DNA from: Novosphingobium sp. Chol11
Lineage (GTDB): Bacteria > Pseudomonadota > Alphaproteobacteria > Sphingomonadales > Sphingomonadaceae
DNA: 64,000 bases
Assembly (NCBI RefSeq): GCF_900218065.1
Contig: NZ_OBMU01000001.1
Coordinates: forward strand, 1,879,298-1,943,297
Reading direction: 5' to 3'
Below are positions 1 to 8,846 of the stretch, in pieces. Positions within the stretch are counted from its first letter, which is position 1. The number at the start of each line of letters is the position of its first letter. A model generated the notes under the pieces. That model saw nothing but the letters and a program-made list of their open reading frames with translations, did no database searches and was not told the origin of the DNA. Made by a program: the position numbers and the translations under genes.

Positions 1-62
1 CTTTCGCTGGGATGACGGAATGAGGTGACGCTGTTTACAGTGTGATGTCGATGTGGATCTTA

Positions 63-215
63 TCAGCTTTGATCGATCAAGTCCCTAATGCGGCTTGCCC
101 ATTCCTGGAGCGTGAAGGGCTTTGCGAGCAGCGCGATGTTCGGGTCCAGCTTTCCGTCGCGCAGGAAAATTTCGCGGGTGTAACCGCTGGTGTAGAGGAT
201 CTTGAGCCCAGGCCG
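63..215 (-). pseudogene. Response-regulator receiver domain, C-terminal remnant
   Basis: The last roughly 50 residues match the second half of a CheY-like receiver domain: KILYTSGYTR (beta-4 with the conserved Ser/Thr position) followed by LLAKPFTLQEW (the conserved Lys-Pro). The phospho-acceptor Asp half is missing, and the frame upstream of about 215 does not look like a receiver. It resembles receivers that sit at the C-terminus of hybrid histidine kinases. Probably a degraded fragment with no function. Confidence 0.6.
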
Positions 216-416
216 TGTCCGATACTTGGGGAAAATGCAGAGCCTATCATAACGCCTTGTTATTGAACCGCCAACCACTCCGACTCGCGGAAGTTGGCTA
301 AACGAGGTTAAGGCGTTGGCGCACAATGGCGAGCGCTCGGAAGACCATTAGAGGTTATGATCATCGTCGAACGGCGGGCGTGAGTCGGCGGCTCGCAGGA
401 GCGGTCAGGAGGCGGG

Positions 417-1079
417 ATGGCGGATTGCGCGCGCCTGCGCCAGATGATGGTCGAGCAGCAGATCATCCGCCGGGGCGTGGGTGATCCCCGGCTGTGGGCT
501 GCGATGCGGGCCGTGCCGCGCGAGCGCTTCGTTCCGGAAGATGTCCGAAGCCTGGCCTATGAGGACAGGCCCTTGCCGGTCGAGGGAGGCCAGACCATTT
601 CGCAGCCCTATATCGTCGCGCGGATGATAGAGGCAGCGGCGATCAGCCCGGAGGATCGGGTGCTGGAGGTGGGTGCGGGCTCCGGCTATGCGGCGGCGGT
701 CATGAGCCGCCTTGCCGCGCATGTCTTCGCGGTTGAGCGTATCGCCGAACTGGCCGCGCTGGCGGAGGGGCGGATGAAGGCGCTTGGCTATGACAATGTG
801 TCGATCGGCTTGGGCGACGGCACCGCAGGATGGGCGGAGGAGGCGCCCTTCGACGCCATATTGGTGGCGGCTGGCGGTCCGGGCGTGCCGCCGCCGCTGC
901 GCGAACAGCTGGCGATCGGCGGACGGTTGGTGATGCCGGTGGGAGACGGCGGCGAACAGCAGCTTGTGCGCCTGATCCGCAAGGACGAGGAGGAGTTCGA
1001 TCTGACGGTGCTGGAGGCCGTGCGGTTCGTGCCGCTGATCGGCGCGCATGGCTGGAAAGATGGGAATGCCGATCCCTGA
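417..1079 (+). CDS. pcm: Protein-L-isoaspartate O-methyltransferase
   Basis: Methylates L-isoaspartyl residues in aged proteins using S-adenosylmethionine, in the cytoplasm. The 220-residue protein has the family N-terminus (MVEQQIIRRGV, residues 11-21), the substrate-loop signature GQTISQPYIVARM (58-70) and SAM motif I VLEVGAGSGYAA (82-93). Length is normal for the family. The start is supported by AGGAGG at 407-412, four bases before the ATG. It stands alone on its strand between the receiver remnant and the LacI-type regulator. An ordinary chromosomal gene with no defects seen. Confidence 0.93.
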   Translation: MADCARLRQMMVEQQIIRRGVGDPRLWAAMRAVPRERFVPEDVRSLAYEDRPLPVEGGQTISQPYIVARMIEAAAISPEDRVLEVGAGSGYAAAVMSRLAAHVFAVERIAELAALAEGRMKALGYDNVSIGLGDGTAGWAEEAPFDAILVAAGGPGVPPPLREQLAIGGRLVMPVGDGGEQQLVRLIRKDEEEFDLTVLEAVRFVPLIGAHGWKDGNADP

Positions 1080-1091
1080 GTGGGAAAGCGC

Positions 1092-1140
1092 ATCCCGGAC
1101 AACCACATGCTCGTGCAGTTAGCCTGCAGCTGTCCGGGAT
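1092..1140. terminator. Long-armed hairpin after pcm
   Basis: ATCCCGGACA (1092-1101) is perfectly inverted as TGTCCGGGAT (1131-1140), and the loop holds a second small hairpin (TGCAG/CTGCA). It starts 13 bases after the pcm stop, so it may end pcm transcription, but there is no T-run, so intrinsic termination is unproven. It could also be a repeated extragenic palindrome. Confidence 0.4.
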
Positions 1141-1161
1141 GACCTTATTGCCATCAGGTAT

Positions 1162-1173
1162 GACAACGCTGTC
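1162..1173. promoter_or_regulatory. Possible LacI-type operator upstream of the regulator
   Basis: GACAACGCTGTC is a near-perfect dyad with a central CG, the usual shape of LacI-family operators. It lies about 150 bases before the regulator start and could serve autoregulation. No second copy was found near the sugar genes. Confidence 0.35.
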
Positions 1174-1321
1174 TTCCTTAAAGCGTTGGGCGGATCGATC
1201 AAGTCCTTTTTCCTTTCGGCCCTTAAAAAGCCGTGGCCTTGTTTTGCGTGGGCTTTCCATGCCAATGCGGTGGCGATGACATGGGGTGTTCATATCAGAG
1301 CGGGCGCGGTCCGGGGTTTTC

Positions 1322-2311
1322 ATGGCCAGCATCCATGACGTAGCGGCGCTGGCTGGCGTTTCCATCAAGACCGTGTCGCGGGTCGTCAACAAGGCGCCCA
1401 ATGTCAGCGAACAGCTGCGCGAGCGGGTGGCGGCGGCGATACAGCAGCTGGACTATCGGCCGAACCAGTCCGCGCGGCGGCTGGCAGGCGGGCGGTCGTT
1501 CATGATCGCCTTTCTCTACAACAATCCCGTCGCAAGCTATATCAGCGGCATCCAGGCGGGCGCGGTCAACCGGTGCCGGGAACTGGGCTATCATCTGGTG
1601 GTCGAGCTGATCCCGCTGGCGGGCGATGAGCGGTTCGACATTCTTGAGGGGCTGGCGGCCGCACTGCGCCCCGATGGCGTGTTCCTCGCGCCGCCGCTGT
1701 CCGACGATCCCGCCGTGCTGGAATGGCTGGCGGAGAAGAAGTTGCCCTGCGCGCGGATCGCGGGGCCGAACGGGGCGCAGAGCCTGAATATCGTGACCCC
1801 GGAATGGGAGGCGGGGCGGATGGTGGCCGATCATCTGCTAGGTCTTGGCCACCGCAGGATCGGCGTCATCACGCCGCCGCCTGCCCACGAGGCGGCGACG
1901 CACCGGGTCGACGGGTTCCGCGAAGGACTGGCCGCGGCGGGGCTGGCGGAGGAGGCGGAGTTGTTCGTTGAAGGCGGGTTCGACTATCCGTCTGGCATCG
2001 CTGCGGGCGAGACATTGCTGGGGCTGGCCGAGCCGCCGACCGCGATCTTTGCGACCAATGACGACATGGCGCTGGGCGTTCTGCAACTGGCGCGGCAGCG
2101 GGGCTTGCGGGTCCCGCAAGACCTTTCCGTGGTCGGCTTCGACGACACGCCCGCGAGCCTCACCGCCTGGCCGCCGCTCACGACCGTGCGCCAGCCGCTG
2201 GCGCAGATGGGGGCAGCGGTCATCGACGCGCTAATCAACCGGCCCGCGAAGGCGCCGCAGTTCGATTTCGAGCTGGTGCCGCGGGAAAGTTCCGCGCCGC
2301 CCCCGGCTTAG
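1322..2311 (+). CDS. LacI-family transcriptional regulator
   Basis: A sugar-responsive repressor of 329 residues. The N-terminal helix-turn-helix (SIHDVAALAGVSIKTVSRVV, residues 3-22) and the hinge region (RPNQSARRLAGG) are followed by a periplasmic-binding-protein-like effector domain ending with VVGFDDTPAS and a TTVRQP segment typical of the family. The ATG at 1322 is preferred because the HTH begins at once; an in-frame ATG at 1286 would add 12 atypical residues. Its stop codon overlaps that of the convergent lactonase gene (2308-2311). It probably controls the adjacent sugar genes. The inducer is unknown. Confidence 0.9.
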   Translation: MASIHDVAALAGVSIKTVSRVVNKAPNVSEQLRERVAAAIQQLDYRPNQSARRLAGGRSFMIAFLYNNPVASYISGIQAGAVNRCRELGYHLVVELIPLAGDERFDILEGLAAALRPDGVFLAPPLSDDPAVLEWLAEKKLPCARIAGPNGAQSLNIVTPEWEAGRMVADHLLGLGHRRIGVITPPPAHEAATHRVDGFREGLAAAGLAEEAELFVEGGFDYPSGIAAGETLLGLAEPPTAIFATNDDMALGVLQLARQRGLRVPQDLSVVGFDDTPASLTAWPPLTTVRQPLAQMGAAVIDALINRPAKAPQFDFELVPRESSAPPPA

Positions 2312-3165
2312 CCTGCATAAAGCGGCGTAATCATGCCCTTCACACCGGCATCGACCTCGAACAAGCCGCCGTCATAGTCACTGTCCGGCAATCCGACAGC
2401 CGCCGAACTCACGAACATGCGATCCAGCCCGGCACCTGCGAAGCAGATGTTCGTCACCTGCTGCGCTGGCAAGGCGATGGCGCGGTCTAGCTTGCCATCG
2501 GGCGTGAAACGGCTGATGCGGCTGCCGCCCCAATGCGCGATCCAGATATGCCCGTCGGTGTCCACCGTCATGCCGTCGGGATAACCGTCTCCGTCGCCAA
2601 ACTGGATGAAGACCTGGCGCGCGGACAGGCCGCCGCCTTCGGTACGGGAGAAGCGGTAGACGGTGCGGCGCGCGCTGTCGGTATGATAAAGCCAGTTGCC
2701 GCAAGGCGAAAAGGCAGGCCCGTTGGGCACGCGATAGCCGCTGTCCATCTGCGTCCAGCGGCCGTCCGGGTCCAGGCGATAGAAGGCGCCGCTGTCCTCC
2801 GCCTCCGCCATGTCCATCGTGCCGCACCAGATGCGCCCCTCCGCATCGGCCTTGCCGTCGTTCATGCGATTGCCGGGCAGATGCTGTTCAGGATCGCCGA
2901 ACGGCTCAAGCTTGAGCGGATCAAGGGAAAGCCGCGCAAAACCGCTTTGCAGGCCAGCGATGAAGCCGCCGCCCTGCCGCTCGGCAACCCAGCCGATCGG
3001 CTCCGGCATCGCCCAACGGTCGATGCTGCCATCCGTCAGGGAAAGGCGATTGAGCGCGGGAGCGATGATGTCGGTCCAATAGACCGCATTGTCGCGCGCG
3101 GACCAGAGCGTCCCCTCGCCCAGCTTGTCGCGCATGTCGCGCTTGATGAGTTGCCACTGCGCCAT
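2308..3165 (-). CDS. SMP-30/gluconolactonase family lactonase
   Basis: Predicted to hydrolyse sugar lactones in an oxidative sugar pathway. The 285-residue six-bladed propeller shows the family metal-site segments: LGEGTLW near the start (Glu ligand), RMNDGKAD (Asn), VPNGPAFSP (Asn) and PDGMTVDTDGHIW (Asp). No signal peptide. It lies 3 bases after the aldose epimerase gene on the same strand, so the two form an operon, and it ends in a 3-base overlap with the LacI-type gene. The neighbourhood suggests one sugar being taken up, mutarotated, oxidised and delactonised. The exact sugar cannot be read from the sequence. Confidence 0.85.
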   Translation of the reverse strand: MAQWQLIKRDMRDKLGEGTLWSARDNAVYWTDIIAPALNRLSLTDGSIDRWAMPEPIGWVAERQGGGFIAGLQSGFARLSLDPLKLEPFGDPEQHLPGNRMNDGKADAEGRIWCGTMDMAEAEDSGAFYRLDPDGRWTQMDSGYRVPNGPAFSPCGNWLYHTDSARRTVYRFSRTEGGGLSARQVFIQFGDGDGYPDGMTVDTDGHIWIAHWGGSRISRFTPDGKLDRAIALPAQQVTNICFAGAGLDRMFVSSAAVGLPDSDYDGGLFEVDAGVKGMITPLYAG

Positions 3166-3168
3166 GGT

Positions 3169-4326
3169 TCAGCGCTTTACCGAAAGGCGATAGATCATGA
3201 CGTGACGATAGGGCTTGCCGGGATCGACCCGGGCCGAAGGAAAGTCCGGGTGATTGGGCGCGTCCGGAAAATTCTGCGGCTCAAGCGCGAAGCCGTCACC
3301 CATGCGATAGAGATGATCATTTTTGCCAAGGAATGTCCCGTCGAGAAAATTGCCGGAATAGAATTGAAGTCCGGGCTCCGTGCTCAGCACTTCCAGCACG
3401 CGGCCCGACGCGGGGTCCTCAAGACGCGCAGCCAGCTCCGGCGTCGCTGTCCGCCCCTTGTCCAGCACCCAATTATGATCATAGCCGCGCCCGAAACTGA
3501 TCTGCCGATCGGCACCGTCGCGCACGGCGTCATCCACGCGGCGAGGCGAGCGGAAGTCGAACGGCGTTCCCGCGACCGGCCTGATCTCACCAGTAGGGAT
3601 AAGTCCCGCGCCGACGGGCGTATAAGCCTTGGCCGGTATCGTCAGCAGATGACCGAGGGCGCCGCCCGGTGCGCCTTCGCCCGCCAGGTTGAAGACGGCG
3701 TGGTTGGTGAGGTTGACGATGGTCGGCTTGCTCGCCTGCGCTTCGAAACTGATGGTCAGGCCGCCGCTTTCGTCCAGTGCATAGCTGATCCGGGTGCCGA
3801 GCTGGCCGGGATAGCCCGCCTCGCCATCCGGGCTGCTGTAGGACAGCACGACTTCCGGGCGCGGTTCGCTGCGGACCGACACGACCTTCCAGACCTGTTT
3901 GTCGAACCCTTTGCCGCCGCCGTGCAGCGTATTGCCTTTGTCATTCAGAGGCAGCTGGTAGCTTTGGCCGTCCAAAGTGAATTGGCCGCGTCCGATCCGG
4001 TTGGCATAGCGGCCGACCGTCACGCCGAAAAAGTCGGGTCGCGCCAGATAGCCCGCCAGATCGTCATAGCCGAGCAGCACGTCAGCCTGCTTGCCGTCCC
4101 GATCGGGGCCAGACAGCGACTGCAATGTCGCGCCATAAGTGAGAATGCGGGCCGACACGCCATGCCCATTGGAAAGAGTGATCGCCTCTATGGCCGTGCC
4201 GTCAGGAAGCTGGCCTGCAGGAGCGCGGCTGGCTTCAGCCGCAAGTGCTGACGTGCTTGCCATCAGACACGCGAAACAATAGGACGATGATGTTCGAAAA
4301 GCATGGCTGATCCAGCCCCTCTGCAT
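3169..4326 (-). CDS. galM: Secreted aldose 1-epimerase (mutarotase)
   Basis: Interconverts alpha and beta anomers of aldoses. The 385-residue protein has an N-terminal export signal ending near ALAAEA, so it is predicted periplasmic. Family signatures include NRIGRGQFTLDG, LHGGGKGFDK, the catalytic His segment NLTNHAVFNLAG and the catalytic Glu segment STEPGLQFYSGN. The ATG at 4326 is chosen because AGGGGG precedes it and the signal peptide follows; a longer frame to 4398 would cross the divergent promoter region. First gene of a two-gene operon with the lactonase, divergent from the sugar transporter. Confidence 0.9.
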   Translation of the reverse strand: MQRGWISHAFRTSSSYCFACLMASTSALAAEASRAPAGQLPDGTAIEAITLSNGHGVSARILTYGATLQSLSGPDRDGKQADVLLGYDDLAGYLARPDFFGVTVGRYANRIGRGQFTLDGQSYQLPLNDKGNTLHGGGKGFDKQVWKVVSVRSEPRPEVVLSYSSPDGEAGYPGQLGTRISYALDESGGLTISFEAQASKPTIVNLTNHAVFNLAGEGAPGGALGHLLTIPAKAYTPVGAGLIPTGEIRPVAGTPFDFRSPRRVDDAVRDGADRQISFGRGYDHNWVLDKGRTATPELAARLEDPASGRVLEVLSTEPGLQFYSGNFLDGTFLGKNDHLYRMGDGFALEPQNFPDAPNHPDFPSARVDPGKPYRHVMIYRLSVKR

Positions 4327-4346
4327 ACGATCCCCCTGCCGCCGGG

Positions 4347-4377
4347 GTATATTGACGCCCGACGGGCAGCTATATAC
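4347..4377. promoter_or_regulatory. Perfect 31-bp dyad in the divergent galM/transporter region
   Basis: The arms read GTATAT-N4-GCCCG, a single central A, then CGGGC-N4-ATATAC, mirror-symmetric about position 4362. It lies between the divergent starts at 4326 and 4429. TTGACG (4352-4357) and TATACT (4373-4378), 15 bases apart, may form the transporter promoter inside it. A regulator bound here could control both directions. The nearby LacI-type protein is the obvious candidate, although an odd-length dyad is unusual for that family. Confidence 0.6.
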
Positions 4378-4428
4378 TCGGACAAATAGAAGCAGCACAA
4401 GCCTGTTGGCCCCTGTTGGAGAAGATGA

Positions 4429-5733
4429 ATGCCTGCACCTCCCTCATCATCAGCCACTCTGACTGCGGGCGACCATCCCGCCACCCGGTACGGGCCTGCA
4501 CTGACGCTGCTGGCGAGCCTGTTCTTCATGTGGGGCTTCATCACCGTCATCAACAACACGCTGTTGCCGCACCTGCGCAGCGTGTTCGAGCTGAACTATA
4601 CGCAGACAACGTTGATCGAGTCCGTATGGTTCATCGCCTATTTCGTCGCGTCGATTCCTTCGGCCAAGCTGATCGAACGTGTCGGATACCAGAAGTCGCT
4701 GGTGATCGGCCTGCTGATCATGGCGGCGGGGGCGCTGGGCATGATGCTGGCGGCCAGCCTGCCATCCTATGGCGTCACATTGACCATGCTGTTCATCATC
4801 GCGAGCGGCATCACGCTGCTTCAGGTGGCAGCCAACCCCTATGTGGCGGTTGTCGGCAAGCCTGAAACCGCATCTTCGCGCCTCAACCTGGTGCAGGCGA
4901 TGAATTCTGCCGGAACGATGCTGGCGCCGCTGTTCGGTGCTTATCTGATCCTTGGCCGTTCCAAGGGCGGCACGTCGAGCGCGGACGTCGTGCTGACTCC
5001 GGCGGAACGGCTGGCGGATGCTCAATCCGTGATCCTGCCCTATGGGTTGGTTGCCGTCGTGTTGGTGGTGCTGGCGATCGTCATTGCCCGCTTTCCCCTT
5101 CCTGCGATGGGATCATCGACCGCCCGGCTGGCCAAGGAGGAACGGAAGAAGCACTCACTCTGGTCGCATCGCAATCTGGTCTTCGGCATCCCTGCCATCT
5201 TCATCTACCTGATTGCGGAAATCGGCGTCGCCAACCTGTTCGTGAACTTCGTCAGCCAGCCGGACATCGCCAATCTGACTCATGAACAGGCTGGCCGCTA
5301 TCTGAGCTTCCTGTGGGGCGGCATGATGGTTGGCCGGTTCGTAGGGTCGGCGATCATGCAGAAGGTGGACGCGGGCAAGGTGTTGGCAGCTTTTGCCACG
5401 GGGTCGTTCATCGTGATGCTTGTCGCGGTGTTCAGCCATGGACCGGTCGCGATGTGGGCGCTGATCCTGGTGGGCCTTGGCCATTCGATCATGTTCCCGA
5501 CCATCTTCACCCTTGGCATTCGCGGCCTGGGGCCGTTGACCGAGGAAGGTTCCGGACTGCTGATCATGGCGATCGCTGGCGGCTCGCTGGTGGTCGTGCA
5601 GGGATGGCTGGCCGACAATTACGGTCTGCAGAACAGCTTCCTGCTGACGGCTGCCTGCGAACTGTACATCCTCTTCTACGCGCTTTGGGGTTCAAGGCCG
5701 ACGCACGCCCTGCCTGACCAGCATCTGGAATGA
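4429..5733 (+). CDS. FucP/GluP-type sugar:H+ symporter (MFS)
   Basis: A 434-residue inner-membrane transporter with about 12 hydrophobic segments. The start FFMWGFITVINNTLLPHLR and the segment LLQVAANPYVAVVGKP are typical of the fucose/glucose/galactose branch of the major facilitator superfamily. GGAG precedes the ATG at 4429. It is divergent from the mutarotase and shares the 31-bp dyad with it, which points to uptake of the sugar handled by the mutarotase and lactonase. Followed by a strong terminator at 5763. Confidence 0.88.
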   Translation: MPAPPSSSATLTAGDHPATRYGPALTLLASLFFMWGFITVINNTLLPHLRSVFELNYTQTTLIESVWFIAYFVASIPSAKLIERVGYQKSLVIGLLIMAAGALGMMLAASLPSYGVTLTMLFIIASGITLLQVAANPYVAVVGKPETASSRLNLVQAMNSAGTMLAPLFGAYLILGRSKGGTSSADVVLTPAERLADAQSVILPYGLVAVVLVVLAIVIARFPLPAMGSSTARLAKEERKKHSLWSHRNLVFGIPAIFIYLIAEIGVANLFVNFVSQPDIANLTHEQAGRYLSFLWGGMMVGRFVGSAIMQKVDAGKVLAAFATGSFIVMLVAVFSHGPVAMWALILVGLGHSIMFPTIFTLGIRGLGPLTEEGSGLLIMAIAGGSLVVVQGWLADNYGLQNSFLLTAACELYILFYALWGSRPTHALPDQHLE

Positions 5734-5762
5734 CGGGCGTTTAGAGAGCCAAGATAATGAGC

Positions 5763-5794
5763 GGCCGGGGTGCATATAACGCCCCGGCCTTTTT
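5763..5794 (+). terminator. Rho-independent terminator
   Basis: GGCCGGGG (5763-5770) pairs with CCCCGGCC (5782-5789) around an 11-base loop and is followed by five T. It ends the sugar transporter transcript and sits just before the convergent amidohydrolase gene. Confidence 0.9.
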
Positions 5795-5804
5795 GCATGG
5801 GCGG

Positions 5805-6698
5805 CTATTCAGCGGCGAGCGGATAGGCGGCGCGTGGCGCTTCGCAGGCGATCGCATCGACCAACGAGCCGATAGCCGCCTGGACCCGCGACAGGCCGGG
5901 ACCGGGATTGTCCAAGGCGGCGTCCAGATAGAGGCTGCGGTCAATCTCCACCTGCATGGCGTAGAGGTCATGGCCCGGCTGGCCATGGCGCTCGATCATA
6001 TGATCGCCCGCATAGGGATGGTTCTGCGCCACCGTCAGGCCATGCCCTTCCAGCACATCGGCCGCCAGCGTCATCAGCCGCGCTGATGCCGCCCGGCCGA
6101 AGCGATCGCCCAGCACCGCGGTGGGCGCAGGTTGACCGGCGGCAGCTGCGGGAAGCGGCGGCATGGAATGGAGATCGATCAGCACGGCATGGCCATGCGC
6201 CTCTCGCGCGGATCGCATCATGCAGGTCAGGGCGGCGTGATATGGGCGGTGGATCGTGTCGATGCGGCGGCGCACCTCCTCCCACCCGACAGGCCGCTGC
6301 CACAATTCATATGCCCCCGGCAGCCGGCGCGGCAGCAGGCCCAGGCCGCCGCGCAGCTTCGCGCTGCCTTGAAGAGCAGCGTCACGGGGCAGGCCCGTCA
6401 CCATCGCGGGATCGATTTCCCGCTCATGCCGATTAAGGTCGATCATCGCCCGAGGCGCACGCGCCACCAGCACATGATAGCCGCGTTCGATCAAGGGGTG
6501 GGCGAGCAAGTCCGCCCAGCGATCCTCCAACCGCCGCAGCACGTCGGGCGCGACTCTGGCGCTGTTCAACAAGGCCGGGTCATAGGCTCGCCCGGCATGG
6601 GGCACCGAAATAACCACCGGGGCGATCGGCCGATCCGGTCCGTAGAGATCATGCGAAGTCAAGGATTCGGCCGGAGCGCGCGGTGCGGAATAGCTCAA
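5805..6698 (-). CDS. N-formylglutamate amidohydrolase
   Basis: Predicted to release formate from N-formyl-L-glutamate, the last step of one histidine-degradation route. It has the family signature VVISVPHAGRAYDP, then MIDLNRHEREIDP, and LIDLHSMPPLP with the conserved Asp-x-His. The start is a TTG at 6698, five bases after GGAAGGAG; the frame also contains an upstream TTG at 6725 that lacks a ribosome site. No hut genes lie nearby, so the role may be broader. Single-gene unit divergent from cpdR. Confidence 0.85.
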   Translation of the reverse strand: MSYSAPRAPAESLTSHDLYGPDRPIAPVVISVPHAGRAYDPALLNSARVAPDVLRRLEDRWADLLAHPLIERGYHVLVARAPRAMIDLNRHEREIDPAMVTGLPRDAALQGSAKLRGGLGLLPRRLPGAYELWQRPVGWEEVRRRIDTIHRPYHAALTCMMRSAREAHGHAVLIDLHSMPPLPAAAAGQPAPTAVLGDRFGRAASARLMTLAADVLEGHGLTVAQNHPYAGDHMIERHGQPGHDLYAMQVEIDRSLYLDAALDNPGPGLSRVQAAIGSLVDAIACEAPRAAYPLAAE

Positions 6699-6845
6699 AT
6701 CATCTCCTTCCACAGGGCGCGGCAAAAATGGTTACCCGGCTGGATATATATGTTGGTTGTCGCATATAATGCCTGGCAGCGCCACCCGCGAGGGGTGCCG
6801 CACGAGATCGGCCGAGACCGGCCAGAGACGAGACTGACCCGAGCC

Positions 6846-7223
6846 ATGGTTCGAATTCTGCTGGCCGAAGATGATGACAGCATGCGCACCTACCTCGCCC
6901 GCGCGCTTGAGCGGTCGGGATATGAGGTGGTGGCCGTCGAGACCGGCGCGCAGGCGGTGCCATATATCGAAACGGATCAGTTCGACCTGCTGCTGACCGA
7001 TATCGTCATGCCCGAAATGGACGGGATCGAGCTTGCCCAGCATGCGGCCACGGTTGCGCCGGACATGCGGATCATGTTCATCACCGGCTTTGCCGCCGTG
7101 ACGCTGAAGGCCGGAAAAGCGGTGCCGCAGGCCAAGGTGCTATCGAAGCCGTTCCACTTGCGCGACCTGGTGCTGGAGATCGATCGTATGTTCGGCAGCA
7201 GCAGCATGAGCGGGCTGAACTGA
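6846..7223 (+). CDS. cpdR: Single-domain response regulator, CpdR type
   Basis: A 125-residue stand-alone receiver. It shows the acidic pocket LLAEDDD (residues 5-11), the phospho-acceptor Asp52 in LLTDIVMPEMDG, the switch Thr in MFITGFAAV and the Lys in VLSKPFHLRDL. In Caulobacter CpdR directs ClpXP to the cell pole and controls CtrA turnover through phosphorylation by the CckA-ChpT relay. Near-identical motif order supports the same role here. Divergent from the amidohydrolase, and only 7 bases separate its end from the convergent dctA. Confidence 0.85.
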   Translation: MVRILLAEDDDSMRTYLARALERSGYEVVAVETGAQAVPYIETDQFDLLLTDIVMPEMDGIELAQHAATVAPDMRIMFITGFAAVTLKAGKAVPQAKVLSKPFHLRDLVLEIDRMFGSSSMSGLN

Positions 7224-7230
7224 AAGCCGT

Positions 7231-8565
7231 TTAGCCGGGGACGACTTCTTCCATATCGGGGGTCGGAGGCAGCGCTTCTCCTGCCATGGCAGCAGCGAAC
7301 CGCTCCCGATCGAGGCCCCTCTCCCATGCGGACACGACCACTGTGGCGACCGCATTGCCGATGAAATTGGTAAGGCTGCGGCATTCGCTCATGAACCGGT
7401 CGATGCCGAGGATCAGGGTCATGCCCGCGACCGGCACGGACGGGACGATGGAGAGCGTGGCGGCGAGCGTGATGAAGCCCGCGCCAGTGACGCCCGCCGC
7501 GCCCTTGCTGGACAGCATCGCGACCAGCAGCAGCAGGATCTGGTCACCTATGCTCAAATCGACATTGGTCGCTTGCGCTATGAAAACCGCCGCCAGCGTC
7601 ATGTAGATGTTCGTGCCGTCAAGGTTGAAGCTGTACCCTGTCGGCACCACCAGTCCGACGACCGACTTGCGGCACCCTGCCCGCTCCATCTTTTCGATGA
7701 GGCTGGGCAGCGCGGCTTCCGACGAGGAGGTGCCGAGCACGAGCAGCAGCTCCGCCTTCAGGTAGCGGATGAGGTGCAGGATATTGAAACCGACGAGCCT
7801 CGCCACCAGCCCAAGCACGACCAGCACGAACAAGAGCGAGGTGAGATAGAAGGTCGCGACCAGTTCCGCGAGGTTCGCAAGCGCGCCTACGCCATATTTG
7901 CCGATGGTGAAGGCCATCGCGCCGAGCGCGCCGATGGGGGCGGCCTTCATGAGGATCGACACCAGCTTGAAAATGGCGTGGCTGGCGGAGTCCAGCACCT
8001 GCATCAGCGGCTCCGCCTTATCGCCGATCAGGGTCAGGGCGATGCCGAACAATATCGCGACGAACAGCACTTGCAGGATGTTGTGGCCATCCGCGACGGC
8101 CGAAATCAGCGTGGCAGGGATGATGTCCATCAGGAAACCCGTCAGCGTCCGGTCATGCGCCTGCTGCTGATATTCGGCGACCTTTCCCGCATCGAGGCTC
8201 GCCGGGTCGATATTGAGGCCAGCGCCCGGATGCACGACGTTCGCGACGATCAAGCCCAGGATCAGCGCGAGGGTGGAAAAGGTGAGGAAATAGGCGAAGG
8301 CCTTTGCCGCCACCCTCCCGATCGCGCCGAGCTCCTTCATGCCCGCGATGCCGGTCACGATGGTGAGGAAAATGACCGGGGCGATGATCATCTTCACCAG
8401 TTTGATGAAGGCATCGCCGAGCGGCTGGAGCGCGACGCCCGTCTGGGGCAGGAAATGCCCGATGAGGACGCCGACAGCGATCGCCGCCAGCACCTGAACA
8501 TAAAGCTGCCGATAAAAGGGCAGCGGCCCCGCCGCTTCCCCCGCTGCATTATGGATGTCCTTCAT
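7231..8565 (-). CDS. dctA: C4-dicarboxylate:cation symporter
   Basis: Imports succinate, fumarate and malate across the inner membrane. The 444-residue protein begins [20 protein letters not shown] and has the DAACS family hallmarks: [13 protein letters not shown], the serine-rich hairpin [11 protein letters not shown], the motif [14 protein letters not shown] and [12 protein letters not shown]. The ATG at 8565, with AGGGGG upstream, is chosen over a longer frame to 8745 that runs antisense through the tRNA-Val gene. Last protein gene before the island. Confidence 0.93.
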   Translation of the reverse strand: MKDIHNAAGEAAGPLPFYRQLYVQVLAAIAVGVLIGHFLPQTGVALQPLGDAFIKLVKMIIAPVIFLTIVTGIAGMKELGAIGRVAAKAFAYFLTFSTLALILGLIVANVVHPGAGLNIDPASLDAGKVAEYQQQAHDRTLTGFLMDIIPATLISAVADGHNILQVLFVAILFGIALTLIGDKAEPLMQVLDSASHAIFKLVSILMKAAPIGALGAMAFTIGKYGVGALANLAELVATFYLTSLLFVLVVLGLVARLVGFNILHLIRYLKAELLLVLGTSSSEAALPSLIEKMERAGCRKSVVGLVVPTGYSFNLDGTNIYMTLAAVFIAQATNVDLSIGDQILLLLVAMLSSKGAAGVTGAGFITLAATLSIVPSVPVAGMTLILGIDRFMSECRSLTNFIGNAVATVVVSAWERGLDRERFAAAMAGEALPPTPDMEEVVPG

Positions 8566-8688
8566 GCCGACGGGCCCCCTGTTTCCCCGCACAATATGGG
8601 CTGCGCACCCTCTGTCCAGAGAATTAGCTTTTAAGCGAATTTCCCGCTTGCACACCCCACCACCCCCCGCTATTGGCGCAACTCCCGT

Positions 8689-8763
8689 GGGCGTGTAGCT
8701 CAGTGGTAGAGCACTGTGTTGACATCGCAGGGGTCGCAAGTTCAATCCTTGCCACGCCCACCA
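8689..8763 (+). tRNA. tRNA-Val(GAC)
   Basis: The acceptor GGGCGTG pairs with CACGCCC, followed by discriminator A and an encoded CCA. D-arm GCTC/GAGC, anticodon stem CTGTG/CGCAG (one G-U pair) with loop TTGACAT (anticodon GAC), and T-arm GCAAG/CTTGC are all complete. Its 3' part from 8714 is repeated at 56746, marking it as the integration target of the island. Confidence 0.96.
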
Positions 8764-8769
8764 TCGAAA
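8714..8769. repeat. attL: 56-bp direct repeat inside tRNA-Val
   Basis: Identical to 56746-56801. It runs from the anticodon stem through the CCA to six bases beyond it. The similarity continues imperfectly to 8815 (against 56845), including the terminator, with small indels. Confidence 0.93.
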
Positions 8770-8802
8770 ACCCCGTCAAATCAACGATTTGGCGGGGTTT
8801 TT
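8769..8802 (+). terminator. Terminator of tRNA-Val
   Basis: AACCCCGTCAAAT pairs with ATTTGGCGGGGTT (one G-T) around a five-base loop, followed by a T-run. A diverged version follows the second att copy at 56803. Confidence 0.9.
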
Positions 8803-8846
8803 GTTTGCCTGGAGGAGGAGGCAGACTTGGCCCCTCCCCCGATTTT

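Noticed and set aside
2533-4251. 572-residue open frame antisense to the lactonase and mutarotase genes
   Set aside because: It lies opposite two well-supported genes, has an Arg/Ala-rich composition typical of high-GC shadows and no family signature.
7573-8634. 353-residue open frame antisense to dctA
   Set aside because: Very rich in His, Arg, Asp and Glu, as expected for the complement of a hydrophobic transporter.
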